Shown piece after piece: positions 1 through 6,355 of a DNA stretch of 23,571 bases; position 1 is the stretch's first letter; each line of letters begins with the position of its first letter. The translations under genes and the position numbers were made by a program. This DNA comes from a virus, in the IMG/VR virus record IMGVR_UViG_3300037042_003694, positions 1 through 23,571 of that record; one strand, 5' to 3'. The notes beneath the pieces are model-generated. The model made no database searches. It had not been told where the DNA came from and was given only the letters and a program-made list of their open reading frames with translations.

Positions 1-68
1 TCGCGAACGGTCTCGGCCGTGACCGCGTCCATCAGCGCCCGCACCGGCGGGCCCACGAGGCGGCTCAC
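1..68 (-). CDS. Partial CDS, start of an unidentified gene cut by the window edge
   Basis: A GTG codon at 66-68 forms a GTGA overlap with the stop of the preceding gene, the same coupling used throughout this operon. The frame stays open to the window edge for 22 full codons; the N-terminus reads MSRLVGPPVRALMDAV. There is too little sequence to identify a domain. The coupling is the only argument that it is real, and it could be a short spurious frame. Confidence 0.4.
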   Translation of the reverse strand, partial: MSRLVGPPVRALMDAVTAETVR

Positions 69-307
69 CGGGCCACCAGCGCGCGGACTGCCGCGTCCTT
101 TGCCTCCAGCAGCTTGCGCAACGCGACGGAGCGCTCGGCGTTACGCGGCAGGGGGACTCCTATTGTCCCCGCGGTCTCGTCGACGAGACCGCAGACGATG
201 GCGTGCGCGAGGACGCAAAACGGCTTGCTGACCTCCTGGAGGTGCGGCGGCAAGTGAGCGTAGGCGAAGAACTGCAAGATGGGTTCGGTCTCGTTGGGTG
301 CGCTCAC
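65..307 (-). CDS. Small helical-hairpin protein (80 aa), possible Acb2/Tad1-like anti-defence protein
   Basis: I place the start at the GTG at 307, which overlaps the upstream stop as GTGA; a longer open frame exists upstream but lacks plausible protein character. The protein reads as two amphipathic helices: residues about 17-38 (YAHLPPHLQEVSKPFCVLAH) and about 55-78 (NAERSVALRKLLEAKDAAVR), joined by a loop. I recognise the LPPHLQEVS...ALRKLLEAKDAAVRA pattern as a recurrent small phage protein. A helical hairpin of this kind resembles the Acb2/Tad1 hairpin of cyclic-nucleotide sponges that counter CBASS or Thoeris, but that assignment is inference from memory. From memory of family members, the loop seems about ten residues longer here (around VDETAGTIGV). 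It lies at the end of the lysis cluster, a common place for accessory genes. Presence of the gene is well supported; its function is not. Confidence 0.75.
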   Translation of the reverse strand: MSAPNETEPILQFFAYAHLPPHLQEVSKPFCVLAHAIVCGLVDETAGTIGVPLPRNAERSVALRKLLEAKDAAVRALVAR

Positions 308-783
308 GGCGTGCACACGGCCGGGAGCTTGGCCCCCGGTGCCTTCTCGGCGAGGCGCGCACACAGCCACGCCGTCGGCATGTCGATGGGGCACTCCTTG
401 TCCCAGCGGACCCGGTACGCGCGCACGTCGTCCACGTCGACCGTGAGGACGCATGGTGGGCCCGGGTCAAAGAACGGGTGCACGGACTTCTCGGCCCGCA
501 CATCGGTCGAGCCGCAGCCCCAGAGGAACGCCCCGAGCCCGACGACCACGACGGCGCCGGCGAGGAGGAGCGCGAGCCCCGCGGCGATGGTGCCGCGCTG
601 GTCTTTGTCGGGCGCGCGGAGGCCCGGCGCGGTCGGAGACCACCCGACGAGCATGCCGCCCAGCACGGTGAGCGCCGAGCCCATGCCGCGACCCGCGTCA
701 GCGTCCGAGGTCAGCCACGGCACGATCGCCGCGGCGATGAGACAGAGCAGCCCGATCACATTGTTCGCCGTCCACATACTCAC
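304..783 (-). CDS. Three-helix holin-like membrane protein with Cys-rich C-terminal domain (159 aa)
   Basis: The GTG at 783 overlaps the upstream stop (GTGA); an ATG two codons later is an alternative. Hydrophobic segments lie at about residues 8-24 (VIGLLCLIAAAIVPWL), 35-48 and 64-88 (GTIAAGLALLLAGAVVVVGL). Three membrane helices next to a muramidase suggest a class-I-type holin. The protein continues for about 70 residues beyond the last helix, with cysteines at 90, 111, 131, 141 and 157. C90 falls in FLWGC, right after the third helix, where a lipobox-like motif would sit. If the tail is periplasmic, the cysteines could form disulfides or the protein could span the envelope. Holin function is inferred from topology and position, not from recognised homology; a superinfection-exclusion membrane protein is an alternative. 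Confidence 0.7.
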   Translation of the reverse strand: MSMWTANNVIGLLCLIAAAIVPWLTSDADAGRGMGSALTVLGGMLVGWSPTAPGLRAPDKDQRGTIAAGLALLLAGAVVVVGLGAFLWGCGSTDVRAEKSVHPFFDPGPPCVLTVDVDDVRAYRVRWDKECPIDMPTAWLCARLAEKAPGAKLPAVCTP

Positions 784-995
784 CTCGCTTCGGCGCGGAG
801 ATCCGCGACCTGTCCCTCGAGCACGCGGACCCGTTCCGCGAGCTTTGCGCCGCGCGCCTCGGCGAGCTCGGCCTCGAGCCGCTCGAGCCGACGGTCGACC
901 CCCTCGACCTTGCGACCGACATACACGAGCGCGCCGCACACCGCGGTCGCGCAGCCAACGAACGCGCCGATCGTCGTCGGGTCGATCTCCGTCAT
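780..995 (-). CDS. Membrane-anchored coiled-coil protein (71 aa), candidate i-spanin or holin accessory
   Basis: The start at 995 overlaps the endolysin stop (ATGA). One hydrophobic helix spans residues about 9-29 (IGAFVGCATAVCGALVYVG). It is followed by a charged heptad-type coiled coil from about 33 to the end (DRRLERLEAELAEARG, then RVRVLEGQVADLRAE). An N-terminal membrane anchor with a coiled-coil ectodomain is the layout of Rz-type inner-membrane spanins, and the gene sits directly after the muramidase gene. It is shorter than lambda Rz, and I see no separate or embedded Rz1 gene with a clear lipobox. A small holin-associated protein is possible. Confidence 0.7.
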   Translation of the reverse strand: MTEIDPTTIGAFVGCATAVCGALVYVGRKVEGVDRRLERLEAELAEARGAKLAERVRVLEGQVADLRAEAR

Positions 996-1618
996 GCGAT
1001 CACCCCGTAGGCCGTGCACAGCTCAGCGAAAGTCCCCGCGTAGACGTCCAGGTCAACGTGCTTCTCGATGCCCGGGACGACCCCGTGCCACGAGTGCTGC
1101 CAGAAGTCCCAGCGCTGCCATCCGCGCGGCACGATGGGCGTCTGGGCGTCCACGTGCGCGACCCAGAGCGGGCACTCGGCGAGGCGCTCGGTGTGCAGGT
1201 GCGGCGCGAACCCGGGCATCGTGTAGAGGATGGGCCGCACCTCGGTCGAGACGTGCACGTGGTCGATCCACTCGCACGCCGCGTCGGTGATTCGGTCCGC
1301 CGTCAGCTTGTACGCGCTCTCGACGTCGAGGACCGGAGGAAGCTCGCCGGCGCCGTGCTGCGCGAGCAGCTCCAGGACGAGGTCCGCTTGCGGCAGCGCG
1401 GCGCGATCGGCGCGGAAGAACTGGTAGACGCCGCGCAAGATCCCGGCGTCCCGCGCACCGGCCCAGTTGGCGGCGAAGAGCGGGTCGCGATAAAGCGCAT
1501 CCGCGGCGCGGATGAACGCGAATCTGACGCCACTATCGCGCACCTTGGCCCAATCGATCACACGCTGGAACTGCGAGACGTCGATGCCGGGGCAGCCTGC
1601 GGGCGCTGGCGTGGTCAT
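992..1618 (-). CDS. Endolysin, GH25 family lysozyme (muramidase)
   Basis: This 208-residue protein is a single GH25 domain that hydrolyses the beta-1,4 bond between N-acetylmuramic acid and N-acetylglucosamine to release progeny phage. Recognisable family motifs, in order: GIDVSQFQ with Asp13; FAFIRAAD (33-40), the second strand; GVYQFFRAD (63-71); PPVLDVES (94-101) with the acidic pair Asp98 and Glu100; ILYTMPGF (130-137); PLWVAHVD (150-157); WDFWQHS (170-176); and VDLDVYAG (188-195). Length is typical for a catalytic-domain-only enzyme. No cell-wall-binding domain or signal peptide is visible, so export would depend on a holin. The ATG at 1618 overlaps the stop of the upstream small membrane peptide (ATGA). 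Confidence 0.95.
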   Translation of the reverse strand: MTTPAPAGCPGIDVSQFQRVIDWAKVRDSGVRFAFIRAADALYRDPLFAANWAGARDAGILRGVYQFFRADRAALPQADLVLELLAQHGAGELPPVLDVESAYKLTADRITDAACEWIDHVHVSTEVRPILYTMPGFAPHLHTERLAECPLWVAHVDAQTPIVPRGWQRWDFWQHSWHGVVPGIEKHVDLDVYAGTFAELCTAYGVIA

Positions 1619-1713
1619 CGCCGCGGCCTCCGCTCAAGCCAGCGCGCCGCAAGGAACGCCGCGATGGCAGCGATCGCGAGCCAGCCCGACAGGTCGGTGA
1701 GCAGGCGACGCAT
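1615..1713 (-). CDS. Very small single-pass membrane peptide (32 aa) upstream of the endolysin
   Basis: The ATG at 1713 shares one base with the upstream stop (TGATG), and the stop overlaps the endolysin start (ATGA), so both ends fit the coupled operon. The peptide has a basic start (MRR), a hydrophobic stretch at about residues 9-26 (GWLAIAAIAAFLAARWL) and a very basic end (ERRPRR). It is a plausible minimal holin, pinholin or antiholin-like peptide. It has no recognisable homology, and peptides this short are easily missed or miscalled. Confidence 0.6.
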   Translation of the reverse strand: MRRLLTDLSGWLAIAAIAAFLAARWLERRPRR

Positions 1714-2027
1714 CACGGCCCCTCGGGAGGTGGATCCGGAGGCACCACGACCGCGCGCGCGAACGGCACCATGTCCGGCGTCCGGTCCGCTGGCGAGGTG
1801 TTGACGATGGCCATGACCTCGGCGCACGGGCACTGCGTCCACACCTCGACCGAGACGCCGTCACCCGCAGCGTAGGCCGCGAATCCAAGGTCTGACAGCC
1901 ACGCGAGGAGGTCGCCGACGAGCTCGTTCGGGGTCGTGATCTGCAACGCAGGGTCCGGCCCGCCCTGGCCATCGAACATCGACAGGATCGCGAGCGTCGC
2001 GGCGAGCTTGATGTCGTCGATGCTCAT
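1713..2027 (-). CDS. Hypothetical phage protein (104 aa)
   Basis: The start at 2027 overlaps the stop of the fibre gene (ATGA). The N-terminus (DDIKLAATLAILSMFDGQGG) looks helical; the middle (NELVGDLLAWLSDLGFAAY, then GDGVSVEVWTQCPCAEVMAIV) looks like a compact mixed fold; the C-terminus is proline-rich (VVVPPDPPPEGP). I do not recognise a family. Its position between fibre and lysis genes would suit a fibre chaperone or an accessory protein, but the sequence does not show which. Confidence 0.75.
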   Translation of the reverse strand: MSIDDIKLAATLAILSMFDGQGGPDPALQITTPNELVGDLLAWLSDLGFAAYAAGDGVSVEVWTQCPCAEVMAIVNTSPADRTPDMVPFARAVVVPPDPPPEGP

Positions 2028-3679
2028 AGACTCGCCGACGTCGATCCGCCCGTGCGTCCGCTGGCCGGCGTGGTGTTGAGCGTGTTGGTGCAGGCACCCG
2101 TCTGGGCGTTGCAGACCACCACGAGACCACCGTGGCCCCCGGTTCCGTCGGATCCCGGACCTGGTCCGCCGCCGGCGGCCCCCCCGGCGCCGCCCTGTCC
2201 TCCGGTGGACGAGAAAGCGTTCGACACTGCCGACCCGGTGCGGGACCAGTACGCGACCTCGATCATCCCGCCTCCGCCTCCACCTCCGCCCCCGCCGGCG
2301 CCGTCGTTTGCGTAGCCATTTGCACCGTTCCCGCCGGCTCCGCCTGTCGCACGGAACATCCCAGATGCGGTGCTGCCGCCGGTGAGAAGCTCATACGCGT
2401 GGAAAACGAGCGTGTAGCCTGCGAGCCCGCCCCCACCGCCGGACGACCCCTGATTCCAGCAGCAGGGCCCTGGCCCGCCGCTGCCGCCGCCGGCGCCTGA
2501 AGACGCCGGCCTGACGCTGTTTGCCGCGATCGGAGATATGGGCCTCCACGGGATGAGCCACCGCCGGGTGGTGTGCACCGCCGGTACCCGGGAGGCCCCT
2601 CCACCTCCGGTTGAGCCGGTGCCTCCGGCGCCTCCGGTTCCCCCCGGGTACCCTAACCAGATTGCGGCCGATGGGCCGCTTGCCTGTTGCCCCGTGTTGG
2701 CCGAACTCGCGCCATTCGTGCCGGCAGTAGGCAGCAAGAGATCCGAGGCCGTGAACGCTACGGCGGTAGCCGTGCCTCCGGCAGCGTTGGTGTTGTACCC
2801 GCCAGCGTTTCCATTCGCGGAGGCCGCTGGCGTTGGCTCGACCAACCAGACCGCTGGTGCGGCCGTGAGGTCCGCCGTGCCAGACGCATATAGCGGGTAG
2901 CCGTTCGCCAAGATCTGGCACCCAGACTGGACCGTGACGTTCTGGTAGTACGCGGTCCGCGTGAGCGCCCCGGACGTCAGCGGGCCCGACGTGATCGTCG
3001 ATGACGAGCACGTCAGGTTTCCATCCGAGCCATCGCCGAACAGCTCGGCGATCGTGCGCAGGTCGGCGGTGCTGCCGGACTGGGCTTCGAGCGCGTCAAG
3101 CCGGCCCCCGGCGGACGTCTCGAAGGTCATCATCTCGTCCCAGAACGAGGCGAAATCGACGCTCGCGATGGTGGCGTTCCCGGCGACGAGCGTGTCGTCG
3201 ACCGTGACGTTGTCCGCGGTCAGGTTGCCCGTCGTGAAGGTCGTCGCGAACCCGGCGACCGTGGCCGTCAGGGCGTCGAGGGCGGTCTCGATGCTGGCGA
3301 ACGATGGCGCGGGCACCAAGACGATGGACCCGGACGTTGCGCCCGAGCTCGCCGAAGCGCTCGCGAATCCCATGAAGGTCTTGCTTGCGCTGGTCTTGCT
3401 CAGGCCGGTGTCGCCCTGCGCGTAGTATAGAGCGTCGCCAACGGTCCACGCAGAGCCCGCGACCTTGGCGACGGTGTAGACGCCCTCGCGTCGCAGGCGT
3501 AGCTGCGCGCCTGACGAGACGCCTTGCGCGGCGATGCCCGTGAACCCGCCGACGATCACCGGATCGCCGACCGAGACGGTCCACGGAGCCGTGACGATTA
3601 CGACCTCGCCGGCGGCTTTGGCGGGTATCGGGGCGAGGGCGCAAATGAGCGCAGCGAGGATAGAGAGTAGGCGCTTCAC
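2024..3679 (-). CDS. Glycine-rich tail fibre/adhesin with signal peptide and DUF2190-like N-terminal domain
   Basis: I choose the GTG at 3679 because it overlaps the upstream stop (GTGA); the open frame runs 32 codons further upstream, but that part is arginine-rich shadow. Residues 1-22 look like a Sec signal peptide: MKR, a hydrophobic core (LLSILAALICALAPI), then PAKA-A. Residues about 23-124 match the DUF2190-like decoration domain encoded at 15626-16552, including GEVVIVTAPWTVSVGDPVIV and VGDALYYAQGDTG. Residues about 125-215 look like a trimerising stalk. At 216-270 there is a pattern familiar from glycine-rich phage adhesins (AYYQNVTVQSGCQILANGYPL). Residues 285 to the end are glycine-rich, with a run of ten glycines at 462-471 and final GGHGGLVVVCN. 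Such regions form host-binding glycine-rich tips in other phages. A signal peptide is unexpected on a virion protein. Confidence 0.85.
   Translation of the reverse strand: MKRLLSILAALICALAPIPAKAAGEVVIVTAPWTVSVGDPVIVGGFTGIAAQGVSSGAQLRLRREGVYTVAKVAGSAWTVGDALYYAQGDTGLSKTSASKTFMGFASASASSGATSGSIVLVPAPSFASIETALDALTATVAGFATTFTTGNLTADNVTVDDTLVAGNATIASVDFASFWDEMMTFETSAGGRLDALEAQSGSTADLRTIAELFGDGSDGNLTCSSSTITSGPLTSGALTRTAYYQNVTVQSGCQILANGYPLYASGTADLTAAPAVWLVEPTPAASANGNAGGYNTNAAGGTATAVAFTASDLLLPTAGTNGASSANTGQQASGPSAAIWLGYPGGTGGAGGTGSTGGGGASRVPAVHTTRRWLIPWRPISPIAANSVRPASSGAGGGSGGPGPCCWNQGSSGGGGGLAGYTLVFHAYELLTGGSTASGMFRATGGAGGNGANGYANDGAGGGGGGGGGGMIEVAYWSRTGSAVSNAFSSTGGQGGAGGAAGGGPGPGSDGTGGHGGLVVVCNAQTGACTNTLNTTPASGRTGGSTSASL
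2267..2296 (-). repeat. Poly-glycine codon run (C/G-rich low-complexity tract)
   Basis: Ten consecutive glycine codons of the fibre gene (residues 462-471) give a near-continuous GGN tract on the coding strand. Further GG-rich tracts lie at about 2140-2200, 2430-2500 and 2600-2645. This is low-complexity coding sequence, not an intergenic repeat. Such tracts are prone to slippage and could allow length or phase variation of the host-binding tip. Confidence 0.7.
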
Positions 3680-3996
3680 AGCCGCACCTTCATTCCGATT
3701 TCCACGGACACATCGCCGCCGATCGCGAAGACGCGCACAACGCTTGCCCCTGGCCCACCCTGCGCGTCGTGCCACTCGCTCACGGGGTCATCGGCCGTGA
3801 GGAAGTAGCCCGCCGTCTCGGTAGGCGTGCCGTCCTGCTCGTAGCGCAGATCACCAGCGCTCGCCTCGAGCCGCTTGACGCGCCACTCGACGGTGTTGGC
3901 CACGAGTGCGATCGGATCCGAGCATTCGCCAGATGCGACCGTGACGATGGTGGGAGTCCCCAGACGTACGCTCGGCTCTCGGAAGCTACGGGCCAC
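3676..3996 (-). CDS. Hypothetical small protein before the fibre gene (106 aa)
   Basis: The start is a GTG. Two are possible: 4002, whose first base lies inside the GGAGG at 4002-4006, and 3996, which leaves a five-base spacer; I prefer 3996. The stop overlaps the fibre GTG (GTGA). The protein is soluble and beta-rich, with segments TPTIVTVASGECSDPIALVAN, VEWRVKRLEASAGDLRYE and ASVVRVFAIGGDVSVEIGMKV. I do not recognise a family. Its ribosome binding site lies in the 3' arm of a hairpin (4005-4025), so its translation may be controlled by RNA structure. It may be a tail-tip or fibre-attachment protein. Confidence 0.75.
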   Translation of the reverse strand: MARSFREPSVRLGTPTIVTVASGECSDPIALVANTVEWRVKRLEASAGDLRYEQDGTPTETAGYFLTADDPVSEWHDAQGGPGASVVRVFAIGGDVSVEIGMKVRL

Positions 3997-4025
3997 AGGC
4001 ACCTCCTATCGCTGGCGACGATAGG
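3994..4025 (-). promoter_or_regulatory. Ribosome binding site within an intergenic hairpin
   Basis: In the RNA sense, CCTATCG and CGATAGG (positions 4019-4025 and 4005-4011) form a perfect 7-bp stem with a 7-base loop. The 3' arm ends in the AGGAGG ribosome binding site (4002-4007) that precedes the GTG at 3996. The overlap means folding would partly hide the site. There is no U-run, so I do not call a Rho-independent terminator. Confidence 0.6.
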
Positions 4026-4042
4026 CGATGCCCGCGCGACGC

Positions 4043-4055
4043 CGGGAGGGGGGTC
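4043..4055 (-). repeat. Intergenic C-rich 13-mer, copy 1 (GACCCCCCTCCCG)
   Basis: In the RNA sense this 13-mer begins two bases after the TAG stop of the 195-residue protein gene. The identical 13-mer occurs at 14114-14126, also at a stop codon and also at the head of a 54-base gap. A degenerate copy (GACCCCCTCACG) follows the portal stop at 19097-19108. Confidence 0.6.
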
Positions 4056-4056
4056 C

Positions 4057-4644
4057 CTAGATTGCGTTCAGGTCCGCCACTTGCACCGGCACGAAGGTGC
4101 ACCCGACGCCGCCGCGAATCTTGATCAGCTCGGGCATCGGCGATGCGAGCGACGCCGCCGTCGGGGATTCGAGCATGCGATCGCCAGCGGCCGCGGGCGA
4201 TGCGTCGTAGGTCTCGGAGCCGGACACGATCTGGATCTGACCGACGTCCGGCGGCCAATCGTCCTCGCCGACATCGAAGGGGCACGGGATCACGATCTCG
4301 TCATTCGCCCCGGCACCCGAACTCGGCGACGTAATGTACGTGGCTCGTGTCGGGCCCGAACTGGCGTCTGACTGGTCGTTGCGCGCGACCTTCGGCCGAA
4401 GCGCCTGCGTCCCCACGTTTACCTGCTGATAGACCGCCCACAGTGCGGCCGCGTTGTCTCCGGTCCCATTGCGCAGGCGCGTGCTCACGCCGGTCATCGC
4501 ATACGGAGCCGTGCATGCGGCCTGCACACGGGCAGCGAGCGCCAGCAGGTACTCGAGACGAGGCGCAGGCGTGACGCCGTTGATGAGGTCGACAGCAGGA
4601 TCCAGCTTCCCCGCCCAGGTGATCACGATCGGGACGATGCGCAT
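4057..4644 (-). CDS. Hypothetical tail-region protein (195 aa)
   Basis: The ATG at 4644 begins three bases after the upstream TAG, with a GGGAGAG ribosome binding site lying in the end of the upstream gene. The first half is helical (DPAVDLINGVTPAPRLEYLLALAARVQAACTA region) and the second half is polar and beta-like, with an acidic patch (FDVGEDDWPPDVGQIQIVSG) and paired cysteines at about 120 and 181. I do not recognise a family. The position between two adhesin-type genes suggests a tail-tip or fibre component. Confidence 0.75.
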   Translation of the reverse strand: MRIVPIVITWAGKLDPAVDLINGVTPAPRLEYLLALAARVQAACTAPYAMTGVSTRLRNGTGDNAAALWAVYQQVNVGTQALRPKVARNDQSDASSGPTRATYITSPSSGAGANDEIVIPCPFDVGEDDWPPDVGQIQIVSGSETYDASPAAAGDRMLESPTAASLASPMPELIKIRGGVGCTFVPVQVADLNAI

Positions 4645-4647
4645 GGC

Positions 4648-6354
4648 CTACTCTCCCGGCACCCAGTCGATGGACAGCGCCAAGAGATGCAGCTCGGTCA
4701 CCGGCTCCATCGTCACCGCGAAGGCCGGCTCGTCGCGCGACACCTCGATCGTGGTCTCGATCAGGCCATAGGTGTCCGCACCGGCACCGCTCCCGTTGTT
4801 CGGGATCGTCAGCTCCGCCCCGCCACCGCCACCGCGCTCGGACACGTAGACGTGCGAGTTCGTCCCGTCGCTGCCGGTGTCGTAGGCGTAGGCCGAGATT
4901 CGTGCCGTGGCGCCGCCCTGGCCGACGAAGGAAGTCGGCGACAGGCCGATGGTGCGGGCAGGTTTCGCCGTGCTCGAGTCGAGCGTAAGCGCCGCCTTCG
5001 GGGTAGCGCCGTGGACGAACGGGATGGCCATCGAAAAGAGCCGTTGACGGCGGTCCGCCATCACGCGCGCCGGGTTCCGCCAGGCGCGGTTGTACCACTC
5101 GGGATGTATGCTGGCGCCCTCTTGGATGATTTGCCCGAGCCCCATGAACTCGAACCCTGACCCCGCGCCGGCCGAGAGGTCGATCAAGTCCGTCACGCGC
5201 GGCGTCACCATGATGCCCATGACCCGCACCACGTCGGCGCCTGAGCACGTGACCCGGAACCGGAGCATCGTCGTTGCCGCCGGAATCGTCAGCGTCAAAT
5301 CGGTCCATTCGGTGAGTCCGGAGATCGTGGCCTCGGCCGTCGTGTCAATGTCGGTCCAGTCCCCTGCGGTGTCGGGGTCGGGCTCGGCCACATCGTTCTG
5401 GGCGACCGCGAGCGTGGCCAGTGTGGCGGTTCCGTAGGTCACGATCCGGACCACGTACTCGAGGCCGTCGGCGCTTGGGACGATCGGCTGCAGGATCGAC
5501 TGGTCGTTGTGCCCGACGGCGAGGCCCCCGTCGTAGTACGGCGCGACGTTCACAAGCGGCGGCGCGTGGACGAGGAAGTGCCAGTTGACGTCATTCGCGA
5601 GCTTGCGCACGGGGTCGCTATAGGCGGTCTGGAGCCCCGAGAGTTCGTCCGCTCCGATCCCCAGGAAGCGGCCCGTGAACGGATAGTTGGGCTCGGCGAC
5701 GAAGGCGACCGCGGGCCAGTCGGTAGGCGCCACGGCGTAGGCCGGCGTCGCGCTGTCGCGTCCACCGAGCACAAGCGTGTCCGCGAGGAACGAGCGGCGA
5801 CGGTTGCCGCCCGACATGTCCGCGCAGATCCCCGCCACCGCGCCATAGCCCGTGCGGCTCGGAGACCCGCCGACCTCGAGCGCACCGTAGCGCAGTTCGA
5901 TTCGGTCCCACGTCTCGAAGAGCACCGTCTGCACCTTCCCGCGTTCGTAGATCGATCCGTTGTGCGCCGAGAGGAGCTTGATATACCACTCGATCACGCA
6001 CCGACGGAACGGCGCCGTGCCCTGCACCTCGGCCTTGACGTAGCCCACCGAGTCAGCGGTCGCGCAGTCGTCCCACCATGCGGCGATGAGCGGCAGATCC
6101 GTCGAGCCGAAGAACACCGCCGGATCTGCGCCCGGGGCGGCGTTCGTGAAGTCGACGAAGCCTTGTCCGCTCAGGTAAGCACTTGTGTAGGTCGTTCCGT
6201 CCAGGCGGAAATCGAAGCCCCACGAGAAGTTCGCGGCCGCGGCACTGTTAGCGCCGAGCACCGTCGTGGCCGAACTGAACGGATAGAATCGGGTGTCGGC
6301 GCTCCGCCGATGCACCAGCATCCGCGTCATGTCCGTTGCCTTCAGCGCTGGCAT
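4648..6354 (-). CDS. Tail protein with N-terminal nidogen-like adhesin domain (568 aa)
   Basis: The ATG at 6354 begins one base after the upstream stop. Residues about 20-200 follow a pattern I know from secreted adhesins with a nidogen-like beta-sandwich: GQGFVDFT, then LPLIAAWWDDC (88-97), FRRCVIEWYIKL (116-127), VQTVLFETWDRIELRYG (141-157) and a closing glycine-rich GYGAVAGI. Residues about 290-390 look like a second beta-sandwich of the carbohydrate-binding jelly-roll type (LTEWTDLTLTIPAATTMLRFRV). The C-terminal 150 residues carry a glycine run (RGGGGGAELTI) and a beta-rich end. By position it follows the baseplate hub gene, so receptor recognition is the likely role. The domain reading is pattern-based and needs a profile search. 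Confidence 0.8.
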   Translation of the reverse strand: MPALKATDMTRMLVHRRSADTRFYPFSSATTVLGANSAAAANFSWGFDFRLDGTTYTSAYLSGQGFVDFTNAAPGADPAVFFGSTDLPLIAAWWDDCATADSVGYVKAEVQGTAPFRRCVIEWYIKLLSAHNGSIYERGKVQTVLFETWDRIELRYGALEVGGSPSRTGYGAVAGICADMSGGNRRRSFLADTLVLGGRDSATPAYAVAPTDWPAVAFVAEPNYPFTGRFLGIGADELSGLQTAYSDPVRKLANDVNWHFLVHAPPLVNVAPYYDGGLAVGHNDQSILQPIVPSADGLEYVVRIVTYGTATLATLAVAQNDVAEPDPDTAGDWTDIDTTAEATISGLTEWTDLTLTIPAATTMLRFRVTCSGADVVRVMGIMVTPRVTDLIDLSAGAGSGFEFMGLGQIIQEGASIHPEWYNRAWRNPARVMADRRQRLFSMAIPFVHGATPKAALTLDSSTAKPARTIGLSPTSFVGQGGATARISAYAYDTGSDGTNSHVYVSERGGGGGAELTIPNNGSGAGADTYGLIETTIEVSRDEPAFAVTMEPVTELHLLALSIDWVPGE

Positions 6355-6355
6355 C

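Noticed and set aside
203-1804. Plus-strand open frame of 533 codons opposite the lysis genes
   Set aside because: Low-complexity, Arg/Pro/Ser-rich shadow of the GH25 muramidase and neighbouring coupled genes.
2500-2620. Possible frameshift in the fibre gene (non-glycine stretch around residues 362-392)
   Set aside because: The frame is uninterrupted and returns to glycine-rich sequence in the same frame. A double compensating indel is possible but cannot be shown from this sequence alone.
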